Below the pieces are notes generated by a model. It was given only the letters and a program-made list of their open reading frames with translations, had not been told where the DNA came from and ran no database searches. Positions 26,254 to 34,024 of a DNA stretch of 64,000 nt are shown here, in pieces (position 1 is the first letter of the stretch; the number at the start of each line of letters is the position of its first letter). The stretch is from Leadbetterella sp964563435. Its GTDB lineage: Bacteria > Bacteroidota > Bacteroidia > Cytophagales > Spirosomataceae. The translations under genes and the position numbers were made by a program. The stretch covers positions 1-64,000 of the forward strand of contig CAZLXI010000007.1 in NCBI GenBank assembly GCA_964563435.1, written 5' to 3'.

Positions 26254-27519
26254 TCAGGTTAAATTTTTCAGGGCGGTGGCACCTAAGAGGGCCCGCCGGT
26301 AAATGCTCTCTCTTTTTTTTCCGCACTCCGGCGATGAATAGTCTTCATTCAGGATCTTGGAGGCGTGCTCCGTGAAGTTATTCTGCAGTTCGGGGTTATT
26401 CAGCAATTGGTGGGTGGCAATAATAAAATCACCTGCACTGTCGGCTATCTTGCAGTTCACTTCATTGACCATGGGGAGGCCCTCGGCCCCTACGGAAGTG
26501 CTCACTACCGGTACATGATAGGATACTCCTTCCAGGATCTTCATGCGCATCCCGCTGCCTATCCGTAGGGGAACGATCATTACCGACCCCTTCATGACCG
26601 TTTCCAGGTCAGGAACAAAGCCTTCAAAGGTGACATTATCGTATTCTTCAAACCACTTCTTTTTCTCGGATGACCAGCGGCCTACGATGCTCAGTTGTAC
26701 CCCCGGATTGAGCCGCTGGATCTCGCTCCAGCAATTGCTCAGGAACCAGTCTATCCCGTCAAGGTTGGGATAATGCTGATCCGGCCCCAGAAATATCAGG
26801 CGGTTCGCTGAAACAAAGGGCTTATTGATCTCATGCTCAAACATCACCATAGGGAGCGGCGACACTTCCAGCTTATCTTTGTTTACACCGTCTTCCAGGA
26901 GGATCTGCTTATCAGTTTCTGTCAGGCAAACTACTTTATCAAACCGGTTGATCAGCCCGATCTCCAGGATTTTGGTATTCTGGATCTTCCAGTCGTCAGC
27001 AGCCCGGTGATCCGGTAGTGTGGCCTTTTCGAGCATCATTCGTTTATAACGGATCTCGTGATGCACAAAAATTTTAGGGATCTCCCGCGGTATAAAATGA
27101 ACCAGCGGGGCAATATCGATGAAGTCGATCTGTACCAGGTCAAAGATACCTAACAGGATCTCGCTTTGAAATACATTCAGCAGATCTTCAAAATAATAGT
27201 TGACCAGGTTGGAAGTGTTCAGTTGCATTTCCTGCTCCATGACCTGCTCCTGAGTGAGTTTTCGTTTTCTGCCGCTGACCTTTTTCAGGAAGTTGACCAT
27301 TATGCCGTCTTTCGGCACTCCCGGTGACTGGCGGAAAGTTTTGATATTCACGTCCGGCCAGAGTTTTTTCAGCTCGCTGAGGTGGGTTTCCGTGCTCTCC
27401 GGAACGATGAGGGTAACCGAGTGGTTTTCCCGTAGGGAGTCTGCCATCCTGAAGGTGCCGCTTTTGCCACCGTCATTGATGGGGTAGGGAAATACTAATG
27501 TGGCCAGCAGGATGTTCAT
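26254..27519 (-). CDS. Glycosyltransferase, GT4-like (group 1)
   Basis: 421-aa GT-B fold glycosyltransferase. The N-terminal domain begins MNILLATLVFPYPINDGGKSGT; the C-terminal nucleotide-sugar domain has FLGPDQHYPNLDGIDWFL, VPLRIGSGMRMKILEGVSY and SVGAEGLPMVN, the usual GT4 donor-site region. The acceptor is unknown; a surface polysaccharide or glycoprotein is likely. Forms an operon with the second glycosyltransferase (6-bp gap). Confidence 0.88.
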   Translation of the reverse strand: MNILLATLVFPYPINDGGKSGTFRMADSLRENHSVTLIVPESTETHLSELKKLWPDVNIKTFRQSPGVPKDGIMVNFLKKVSGRKRKLTQEQVMEQEMQLNTSNLVNYYFEDLLNVFQSEILLGIFDLVQIDFIDIAPLVHFIPREIPKIFVHHEIRYKRMMLEKATLPDHRAADDWKIQNTKILEIGLINRFDKVVCLTETDKQILLEDGVNKDKLEVSPLPMVMFEHEINKPFVSANRLIFLGPDQHYPNLDGIDWFLSNCWSEIQRLNPGVQLSIVGRWSSEKKKWFEEYDNVTFEGFVPDLETVMKGSVMIVPLRIGSGMRMKILEGVSYHVPVVSTSVGAEGLPMVNEVNCKIADSAGDFIIATHQLLNNPELQNNFTEHASKILNEDYSSPECGKKRESIYRRALLGATALKNLT

Positions 27520-27525
27520 GACTTT

Positions 27526-28521
27526 TTAAACCGGTAATTTTTCAAAGAAATTATAAATCCTGAAAGTAACTCCCGTCAAGACTTTTTTCAGTGCACTTTT
27601 CGAAGGTGCGGAGGGTGCCGGTTTCAGATAAAAGCAACGTATCGTCTTAAAATAGTCGTTATCATTTACTTTCAGTTTGCTTCGGTAACTTTTGAAGAGT
27701 TCTGCGAGGTCCGGCCGGTTGTTCAGGTCGAACCGGTCCTGCCACCTCGAAATATTGAGCGGATCGCTGATGTTGATGCCGCTGTAATGATAAAATACCA
27801 GCGGTACACCGTTAGCCCTGTATTTCCCGTCTTCAAAGCTGAGGCTTCTTTCATGCAGGTTCCAATAGGAAATGTTATAGCCCGGATACTTATCTATCTT
27901 CACGCCTTCATAGTAAAGCGGAACCATATTACAGTACAGCTGGTCCACAAACATCCCGTTCTGAATGTCCATATAGCATTCCGTTCTCAACTTTATCATC
28001 CACCAATTTAGGAATTTAAAAGTTTCCTCTGACCGTTTAACGGCTAAAAAGCCCAAATTATATATACCGTTAACGAACATTTGTTGCTCCGTACGGGTTT
28101 TTTTGTCGAAAATCGGGGTGTAAAAATGGGGTGTCAGGATGATGTTATGGGTGCCCAGCCCTTCTTCTATCCCGGTTAGCCGGTCGAAGATCTCAATATC
28201 GGGGTCGAAATAAATGATCCGTTCAATGTCGGGCCGGGAATTAAAAAAATAATTGAAATAAAACGGTTTTACTGCGGTGTTCAGCTCGGTAATGTCGTAC
28301 CGTTCGGTCATTTCATCAAATCCGTCGATCCCGATCGCGTGAACCTCCAGCAGGTTTAACCCCGCCAGTTTGCTTTTGTCTACCCCGCTTCCTTCAATTT
28401 TATCGCACAGACCTATCACAAACTCGTAGTCGGGGTTGGTTTGCCGGATGGAGTCTGCCAGGATCTTCGCCTGGGCCAGGTAATTGATGGAACAGATGGT
28501 AAATGCGAACTTTTGAGCCAT
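27526..28521 (-). CDS. Glycosyltransferase, GT-A-like with DxD motif
   Basis: 331 aa from the ATG at 28521 (MAQKFAFTICSINYLAQAKI). I reject the ATG at 28542 because a clear promoter (-7 at 28540-28547) would place it at or before the transcript start. The metal-binding DPDIEIFD (about residue 95) fits a GT-A fold like GT8 enzymes; the C-terminal VFYHYSGINISDP is typical of this Bacteroidota family. First gene of a two-gene glycosyltransferase operon, probably surface glycan synthesis. Confidence 0.85.
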   Translation of the reverse strand: MAQKFAFTICSINYLAQAKILADSIRQTNPDYEFVIGLCDKIEGSGVDKSKLAGLNLLEVHAIGIDGFDEMTERYDITELNTAVKPFYFNYFFNSRPDIERIIYFDPDIEIFDRLTGIEEGLGTHNIILTPHFYTPIFDKKTRTEQQMFVNGIYNLGFLAVKRSEETFKFLNWWMIKLRTECYMDIQNGMFVDQLYCNMVPLYYEGVKIDKYPGYNISYWNLHERSLSFEDGKYRANGVPLVFYHYSGINISDPLNISRWQDRFDLNNRPDLAELFKSYRSKLKVNDNDYFKTIRCFYLKPAPSAPSKSALKKVLTGVTFRIYNFFEKLPV

Positions 28522-28539
28522 ACACTGAGATAAAGATGA

Positions 28540-28570
28540 CAAAAATACAATCCGAATTCTGAATAAGCAA
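28540..28570 (-). promoter_or_regulatory. Promoter of the glycosyltransferase pair
   Basis: Minus-strand TTG (28568-28570), 20-nt spacer, TATTTTTG (28540-28547): full consensus. It decides the start at 28521, giving a leader of about 12 nt. Confidence 0.6.
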
Positions 28571-28680
28571 TTCTCTCATTTTTTAATCAGGATTCAGTGC
28601 TTTTTTATCCAGGGTTCAGCAGTTTTTAGGAAATATCCCTGAACTTTGTCCTGTCAAAGCCGGCCGGCCGATTGCGAGAT

Positions 28681-28736
28681 TTTCCTTCCTCAAAGAAAAA
28701 AAGGAAAGTGCCTGTTATCCACACAGGAGAAGGCAC
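28681..28736 (+). promoter_or_regulatory. Two leader stem-loops before the small secreted proteins
   Basis: TTTCCTT/AAGGAAA (28681-28687, 28701-28707) and GTGCCT/AGGCAC (28709-28714, 28731-28736, with inner CCTG/CAGG) lie in the leader of the following gene. A weak -7-like GAACTTTG lies at about 28640. Roles unknown. Confidence 0.35.
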
Positions 28737-28794
28737 AAACGGACGAAACGAAACCGCTCAAGTCCATTCTAACGGAGCACAAACAACTTTAACA

Positions 28795-29103
28795 ATGAAA
28801 AGATTAATTTTCTCCCTGGCGTTAATGCTTGCGGCCACTTTTAGTTTTGCGAACAGCAATGAAACCCATCCTTTTTCCGAAGATTCAATATGGGATGTAA
28901 CCTCAGAACATGCCCCCGCCGGTTTCTCTGAATGGCGGGGCTCCCCCGATCCCGGAGCAACCTTTGTTTTTGACTGTACGATCAAAGGCACCATCACCAT
29001 CATTTTTAATGACGGTACGAAGATGACACTGAAAGACGCCAACATCACTTTTGTCGGCGTTTCCTGCATCCAATTGCTGAAAGATCTCATGTCGGCATCC
29101 TGA
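28795..29103 (+). CDS. Small secreted cysteine protein A (unknown family)
   Basis: 102 aa from the ATG at 28795: signal peptide MKRLIFSLALMLAATFSFA, then about 83 mature residues. I do not recognise the family. The second half, FDCTIKGTITIIFNDGTKMT followed by DANITFVGVSC, is clearly related to the next protein (DCTI...DDGT...TFVG...C). Each mature chain has two cysteines, which could form a disulfide. Longer in-frame starts exist from 28672, but the signal peptide fixes 28795. It is the first gene of a four-gene plus-strand cluster with a GLPGLI protein and a large outer membrane protein. Confidence 0.7.
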   Translation: MKRLIFSLALMLAATFSFANSNETHPFSEDSIWDVTSEHAPAGFSEWRGSPDPGATFVFDCTIKGTITIIFNDGTKMTLKDANITFVGVSCIQLLKDLMSAS

Positions 29104-29130
29104 TTGATCCATGCCTAAAATTATGTAAGG

Positions 29131-29403
29131 ATGAGAAAACAAGTAATTGTAGTATTGATAAGCCTGTTCGGGTATATCGCCGGGGCGCAGGCGTGGGAAG
29201 GGGGGCGAAAGGAGCTGAGTCAAATACCGTCAACAGAGAAGATTCTGCTCCCGGATAGCCGCCAGGCTGTCGATTGTACCATACATGTCAGTTTCACCAC
29301 TGATGACGGAACACACATAGAGGGTGAGCTGACCTTTGTGGGCATTCCCTGGTGGGAATGTGTGGCGATAAAAGTCGGTAACTTTTTAAGCAAAATCTTT
29401 TAA
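29131..29403 (+). CDS. Small secreted cysteine protein B, paralogue of A
   Basis: 90 aa with a signal peptide (MRKQVIVVLISLFGYIAGAQA) and about 69 mature residues. Shares with protein A the order DCTI, DDGT, TFVG and a C-terminal cysteine (FVGIPWWECV), indicating an old tandem duplication. The tail is amphipathic (KVGNFLSKIF). 27-bp gap from gene A, so co-transcribed. A hairpin (29420-29455) separates it from the GLPGLI gene. Function unknown. Confidence 0.7.
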   Translation: MRKQVIVVLISLFGYIAGAQAWEGGRKELSQIPSTEKILLPDSRQAVDCTIHVSFTTDDGTHIEGELTFVGIPWWECVAIKVGNFLSKIF

Positions 29404-29419
29404 GGGCACCGCCTCTTCT

Positions 29420-29455
29420 GCTCCTGTCGGACAAGAAATGAAATCCGGCAGGAGC
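29420..29455 (+). other. 12-bp stem hairpin in the intercistronic gap
   Basis: GCTCCTGTCGGA pairs with TCCGGCAGGAGC (one G-U pair) around a 12-nt loop. On the plus strand it is followed by A-rich, not T-rich sequence, so it is more like an mRNA-processing or stability element than a simple terminator. Confidence 0.55.
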
Positions 29456-29513
29456 AAAACTTTAAAACCTGTGAGACCACAGGGGTATTCGCAAATAAAA
29501 ACGGTTATATCGA

Positions 29514-30293
29514 ATGAAACGATTTATCTTCACACTATTGCTCATCTCAGGCCTTAGCCTGGGCGCATCAGCCCAGATGAAGGGGGAGGTGGTTTATGAA
29601 CGGATCCTCACTTTTGGCGAGGCATCCAAATCTACATTTAGCCTGTTCTTTGGCCCGGAGAGATCCGCCTTTATCGAACAGAATCCGCCCGCTGCGGCTC
29701 AGCGGGTACAGCATTCAGGCTCCGAGGAGGGAGAGGTGCTTGATTTCAATATCAGGCTTGGGTCCGGTCAGCCCTATGCCGTATTTACAGACTTTTCAAT
29801 GGATGAAATCATCAGCAGAACAACAGGGACAGGCAACCAGACCATTCTTGTCCGGGAAAAAATTAATGGGATCAGCTGGGAGATAGGCGATGAGCGTAAA
29901 ATCATAGGCGCTTTCTCCTGCCGGAAAGCCAGAGGTGATTTTCGCGGGCGAAGCTACACGGCCTGGTTTACCGCGGAAGTGCCTGTAAAGAACGGCCCCT
30001 GGAAGTTTAGCGGCCTGCCGGGTCTTATCCTGGAAATTTACGATGATAAAGGAGAGGTTTATTTCGGTGCGCGATCGGTAAAGGTCCCTGCTGATTTTCA
30101 GGGGAACGTCCTTTCTCCAAAAAGGGAAGGCTTGAAAATCCTGTCCTTAAAAGAATATGTCAAAGAAAGGGAGAGTCAGGTAGACGAGGTGGTGAATGCC
30201 TTACGGTCTAAACTGCCCCGCGGGGCTTCTGTTGACTTCTCGCAGCAAAGTTTAAATGCCATCGAAACGGAGTTTGATTTTGAAAAAGATTAA
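29514..30293 (+). CDS. GLPGLI family protein
   Basis: 259-aa exported protein (signal MKRFIFTLLLISGLSLGASAQ) with the family signature WKFSGLPGLILEIYD at about residues 161-175. The N-terminal GEVVYERIL start of the mature chain is typical. GLPGLI proteins are confined to Bacteroidota, are often next to carboxypeptidase-regulatory-domain outer membrane proteins as here, and have no established function; a periplasmic partner role is usually assumed. The next gene begins inside its 3' end (38-bp overlap, or 14 bp if a TTG start is used). Confidence 0.92.
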   Translation: MKRFIFTLLLISGLSLGASAQMKGEVVYERILTFGEASKSTFSLFFGPERSAFIEQNPPAAAQRVQHSGSEEGEVLDFNIRLGSGQPYAVFTDFSMDEIISRTTGTGNQTILVREKINGISWEIGDERKIIGAFSCRKARGDFRGRSYTAWFTAEVPVKNGPWKFSGLPGLILEIYDDKGEVYFGARSVKVPADFQGNVLSPKREGLKILSLKEYVKERESQVDEVVNALRSKLPRGASVDFSQQSLNAIETEFDFEKD

Positions 30294-32907
30294 ACAGTTT
30301 CTATGGGCTATACTGCTTTTTTGTGGTTCTGTAGGTATGGGTCAGGGAAGCATTTCTGGGACTATAAAGGATCAGGGCTCTGCCAGGATTATGAATGCAG
30401 GTGTGATTCTTATGGCATTGGAGAAGGAGGAGCTGGTTCGGTATGCGTATTCCGACAAGGAAGGGTATTTCCGTTTTGTCGGGCTTCCTTACGGTAAATA
30501 TAGCTTAGAAGTGTCTTGCCTGGGTTATAAAAAGCAGTTGATCGGGGTGGAATGCGTAGAAGATCACAAAATATCAGTGGTTCTGGAAAGAAAAACGGTT
30601 GAACTGAATGAAGTGATCATCCGGCGGGAGAAGCCTGTATCCGTTTCAAAAGATACCGTCACCATTTTAACCGGATACTTTACCAATGGCACCGAGCAAA
30701 ATGTGGAAGATCTCCTGCGGAAAATTCCGGGTTTAACGATTGACGATGACGGAACCATAAAAGTAGGAAATCAGGAAGTGGAGAAGGTGATGGTGGAAGG
30801 AGATGACTTCTTTGAAAAAGGGTATAAAATATTAACCAAAAATATGGCGGCTTATCCGGTAGACAAGGTGGAAATCTACCGTAACTATTCCCACAACAAG
30901 CACCTGAAAGGCATTGAAAATAGTTCAAAAGTGGCCCTGAATCTGAGCCTTCGTGAGGAGGTTAAGAGGGTATGGTTCGGGAATGGACTGGCAGGGTACG
31001 GTGGGAACCGGTATCAGGCCCGGGGAAACCTCATGAACTTTGGTAAGAAAAGCAAATACTATTTTCTGACTCACGTGAATAATACGGGGTCAGACCTGAC
31101 AGGTGATCTGGATCACCTCATCCGTCCTGCAGGCCCGGATGAGCAGGGAGTAACGGGAGATCCGCTCCCTACCCGGCTTATCCCGTCTCCCGTAATGGAA
31201 TTACACGAATTGAAAAAGCAACGGATCACGTTTAATAAAGCCGGACTACTTTCGCTCAATAGTATTTTTACCTTTTCCCATAAAGTTAAGCTCAAGACCC
31301 TGGGTTTCATACACGCAGACAGGACCAGCTTTTACAGGAATTCGCTTCAGTCTGTAGCCACGGGAGCGCTGTTTTTTGAGAATTCGGAAGAATTTAAAGG
31401 CCGGAGAATCTGGCATACCGGTTTCGGGAAGGCTGAACTGACCTATGATATTTCCCAAAGAAGCACCCTACGTTATACAGCTAAGCTCGGTAATACCAGC
31501 GAGGTGAGTGCAGGTGAGCTCCGTTTTAATGCAGAGCCCCTGAATGAGCAGCTTCAGGGATCGAGCCGTATCCTGGATCATAACCTGCACTTTACCTGGA
31601 AAATCAGGGAGGGCAGGGTACTATTAATGAGCGGAAGATATTGGCAGGAGAAAATACCTCAAAGGTATTCGGCAGATAAGTATATTTATGAAGACCTGTT
31701 TCCGGATAGAGGTGACCGGACGCATCAGACGGTGACGGCTTCCATGCAGCTGGCAAAAGCAGAATCCTGCCTGATAGACAGGAAAAAGAACGGTAATCTT
31801 TTGGAAGTTCGCATGGGGGGACAATTGTGGAAGGAGATCCTGCAAAGCCGTTTTTCCACAGAACGTGAAGAAGGCGAAACGTATGAGCCGGAACAATTTC
31901 GAAATGATATGGTCCGCTTTTCCCATGACCTCTACCTTTCCGCTAAATACCTGATCTCACTCCGCCGGCTCCAGTTGATAACGCAGGGTGATCTGCATCA
32001 TGTATTTAACAGGATCCGGGATAAAACATCGGGATTCTTTGCGGTTCCTAAAATAGGGATAGACTATAAGATCAGCAGCCAACACAAGATTATGACCTCG
32101 TATACCTATAATATTACCTCTCCTGAGGTTTCCGATCTGTATCCGCAATACATCCAAACGGGCTTTCGGACGTTTTCGAAAGGAGCAGGGGAATTCACCC
32201 TGCTGAATGCTTCCACAGCCGTTATTAATTATAGTGCAGGGAATTGGGGTGACCGGTTTTTTGTAAATTCCTTCCTGGTTTACGCTAAAAGCCATCGTTT
32301 TTTCAGTACTCATACCATACTTGCCCCAAACTATTCGCTCAGTGAAAAGATCCTTGCTGAAGGTCGGGAGACAGTTTCCCTGATATCGTCTGCTGACCGG
32401 TATTTTAAATCCCTGAGATCCAATCTGAAGATCAGTTTCAGCGGCTCGAAGGCAGATTTCAAAAACAGGGTAAACGGGTCAGCACTGAGAGAGGTGAATA
32501 CTGTGCATCGGGTGTATGGTTGGGAGAACCGGTCGGCTTTCCGTTCCTTTTTTAACTATCATGTGGGTTCTAAATGGATACAAAATCGTATCCGGGCAGA
32601 AACGGTAAATTCTTTCACGGATCGTACCTCATTTCTCGATCTGGAATTTAAGGTAAACCGGCAATTGAACATTCGGACACAGGCAGAACGATACTATTTT
32701 GGAAGATCCTCCGATGTTTACCACTTTATCGATCTCGAAGCCCGCTATGATATCAATAAGCATAAATTAATGCTGTACCTTTCCGGAAATAACCTGTTCA
32801 ATACCAAAACTTTCCGGAATTATACGGTTTCGGACATTAGCGTAAGCCGTACGGAGTATCGCCTGCAGCCCCGGTTATTGCTTCTGAAAGCGGAATACCG
32901 GTTCTGA
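30256..32907 (+). CDS. Outer membrane beta-barrel protein with carboxypeptidase-regulatory domain (TonB-receptor-like)
   Basis: 883-aa protein: signal region, CarboxypepD_reg-like domain (about 31-115: SISGTIKDQGSARIMNAGVI), plug-like domain (about 120-235, LLRKIPGLTIDDDGTIKVGN) and a large barrel to the C-terminal ALLKAEYRF-like end. It is the partner type usually encoded next to GLPGLI genes. The start is uncertain: ATG at 30256 or TTG at 30280, which would give the more usual MKKIKQFLWAILLF. Likely exports or imports a substrate linked to the upstream small secreted proteins, by context only. No TonB box checked. Confidence 0.88.
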   Translation: MPSKRSLILKKIKQFLWAILLFCGSVGMGQGSISGTIKDQGSARIMNAGVILMALEKEELVRYAYSDKEGYFRFVGLPYGKYSLEVSCLGYKKQLIGVECVEDHKISVVLERKTVELNEVIIRREKPVSVSKDTVTILTGYFTNGTEQNVEDLLRKIPGLTIDDDGTIKVGNQEVEKVMVEGDDFFEKGYKILTKNMAAYPVDKVEIYRNYSHNKHLKGIENSSKVALNLSLREEVKRVWFGNGLAGYGGNRYQARGNLMNFGKKSKYYFLTHVNNTGSDLTGDLDHLIRPAGPDEQGVTGDPLPTRLIPSPVMELHELKKQRITFNKAGLLSLNSIFTFSHKVKLKTLGFIHADRTSFYRNSLQSVATGALFFENSEEFKGRRIWHTGFGKAELTYDISQRSTLRYTAKLGNTSEVSAGELRFNAEPLNEQLQGSSRILDHNLHFTWKIREGRVLLMSGRYWQEKIPQRYSADKYIYEDLFPDRGDRTHQTVTASMQLAKAESCLIDRKKNGNLLEVRMGGQLWKEILQSRFSTEREEGETYEPEQFRNDMVRFSHDLYLSAKYLISLRRLQLITQGDLHHVFNRIRDKTSGFFAVPKIGIDYKISSQHKIMTSYTYNITSPEVSDLYPQYIQTGFRTFSKGAGEFTLLNASTAVINYSAGNWGDRFFVNSFLVYAKSHRFFSTHTILAPNYSLSEKILAEGRETVSLISSADRYFKSLRSNLKISFSGSKADFKNRVNGSALREVNTVHRVYGWENRSAFRSFFNYHVGSKWIQNRIRAETVNSFTDRTSFLDLEFKVNRQLNIRTQAERYYFGRSSDVYHFIDLEARYDINKHKLMLYLSGNNLFNTKTFRNYTVSDISVSRTEYRLQPRLLLLKAEYRF

Positions 32908-32957
32908 TATTGTGGCCTGATAACCTCACTGTCCTGTTATACGGACATTACCGTTTT

Positions 32958-33431
32958 TTATTCCTGTTTATATCGTTTGATCACTTCCTCCAGTCGCTCA
33001 TCCGGCGTAAAATTCAGCGTTTCTATCAATTTTACCTTTTTGTAGTCTGTATGTAGTGTATTGATGACCACGTTTTGATTTTCCGGTACCACGGCCGATG
33101 GAACCCTGAGGCAGAGGTGTTCTGTACGGTCAAACCAGGCATCACCTATGTGTTGACAGCCTTCATAGTTTCTGAAGTTTCTCCAGTCCGGGGGCAGTTG
33201 GGATGAAACAATATCGAGGAATGTGGCATTCGCAGGCAGATAAATGATCATGATCCGGAAATCGTCGTTAAAGCCCAGGCCCCTTCGGTGATGCAGGGTT
33301 TCCAGGTAGGCCAGTGATACACTCCCTGCCGTATAAAGCACCTTCTTCCCCTCGCTGTTCCAGCGGCCTTCCAACCCACCGGCAAAAAGTGAGTCAGCAT
33401 ATCTTTTGTGCACTATCCTGTAAACCAGCAT
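32958..33431 (-). CDS. RES-domain toxin
   Basis: 157-aa RES-family protein: the start MLVYRIVHKRYADSLFAG, GRWNSEGKKVLYTAGS with R23 and Y33, and AYLETL with E44 match the family's conserved residues. Characterised RES toxins degrade or phosphorolyse NAD+. It is the second gene of a two-gene operon with a DUF2384/Xre antitoxin (69-bp gap). The full-length domain and intact key residues suggest an active toxin. Confidence 0.9.
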   Translation of the reverse strand: MLVYRIVHKRYADSLFAGGLEGRWNSEGKKVLYTAGSVSLAYLETLHHRRGLGFNDDFRIMIIYLPANATFLDIVSSQLPPDWRNFRNYEGCQHIGDAWFDRTEHLCLRVPSAVVPENQNVVINTLHTDYKKVKLIETLNFTPDERLEEVIKRYKQE

Positions 33432-33500
33432 TATAAAAATTACTTATGTGGATACTTATGTGTCTCATAGGGTTCAAATCATTTACGAAGTAAACCCGCA

Positions 33501-33965
33501 TTACACAGGATAGCCCTGCGCCAATTTCTCTATCTCTTCATAAACCAGATCAACGCCCCCCGGAGTAGTGATCAGATCAATAGGCCTTTCATCCGAATGA
33601 AAGAAAGGGCGGTTTAGCCAAAGCGAAAACTCTTCAAAAGAACCAAAGATCTCTTCCCCCAGGTCATACAGATTAATGAGCTTGAGCAGGTGCTCACTGT
33701 AGTTGGGATCTAAGAATTTCTTCTGCTCCCGGTAATTACTGATCGTACGGGGCGACAGGTTAATGACCGAAGCCAACGTTTTTTCCGGCATTTTAATGGC
33801 ATCGGCCAGGGAATAGAACACCTCTGTTTTTAGCCCCTCCCGGGCCTTTTTTATTAGACGGTATTCATCTTTAATGGCATAGTTCCTGAAAACAGGCCTG
33901 CCATACATTACCGTAGCTTCAGCAACTTCGGAGGGAGATTCTTTCGGAATTTTATATTTAGCCAT
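33501..33965 (-). CDS. Xre/MbcA/ParS-type antitoxin (DUF2384)
   Basis: 154-aa antitoxin partner of the RES toxin. The N-terminal half carries a helix-turn-helix-like region (MPEKTLASVINLSPRTISNY, about residues 58-77); the C-terminal DUF2384 part (LYDLGEEIFGSFEEFSLWLN, FHSDERPIDL) normally covers the toxin active site. First gene of the operon. An inverted repeat overlapping the -7 element (33968-34012) is the likely autoregulatory operator. Sits directly after the methyltransferase gene. Confidence 0.9.
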   Translation of the reverse strand: MAKYKIPKESPSEVAEATVMYGRPVFRNYAIKDEYRLIKKAREGLKTEVFYSLADAIKMPEKTLASVINLSPRTISNYREQKKFLDPNYSEHLLKLINLYDLGEEIFGSFEEFSLWLNRPFFHSDERPIDLITTPGGVDLVYEEIEKLAQGYPV

Positions 33966-33967
33966 TA

Positions 33968-34012
33968 TTCTTTTTTTTACAAATGTAGTAATTTTTCAAT
34001 TGTAAAAAAGAA
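33968..34012 (-). promoter_or_regulatory. Operator/promoter of the RES-Xre operon
   Basis: Arms TTCTTTTTTTTACAA (33968-33982) and TTGTAAAAAAGAA (34000-34012) are complementary over 13 bp apart from two extra Ts. Minus-strand TACATTTG (33980-33987) overlaps the left arm and is 15 bp from the start codon, so a bound dimer would block transcription. Confidence 0.65.
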
Positions 34013-34024
34013 TTTTTTCGCTTT

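Noticed and set aside
30256..30293. Frameshift or gene fusion between the GLPGLI and barrel genes
   Set aside because: Both proteins look complete; the overlap is better explained by coupled translation or by a TTG start at 30280.
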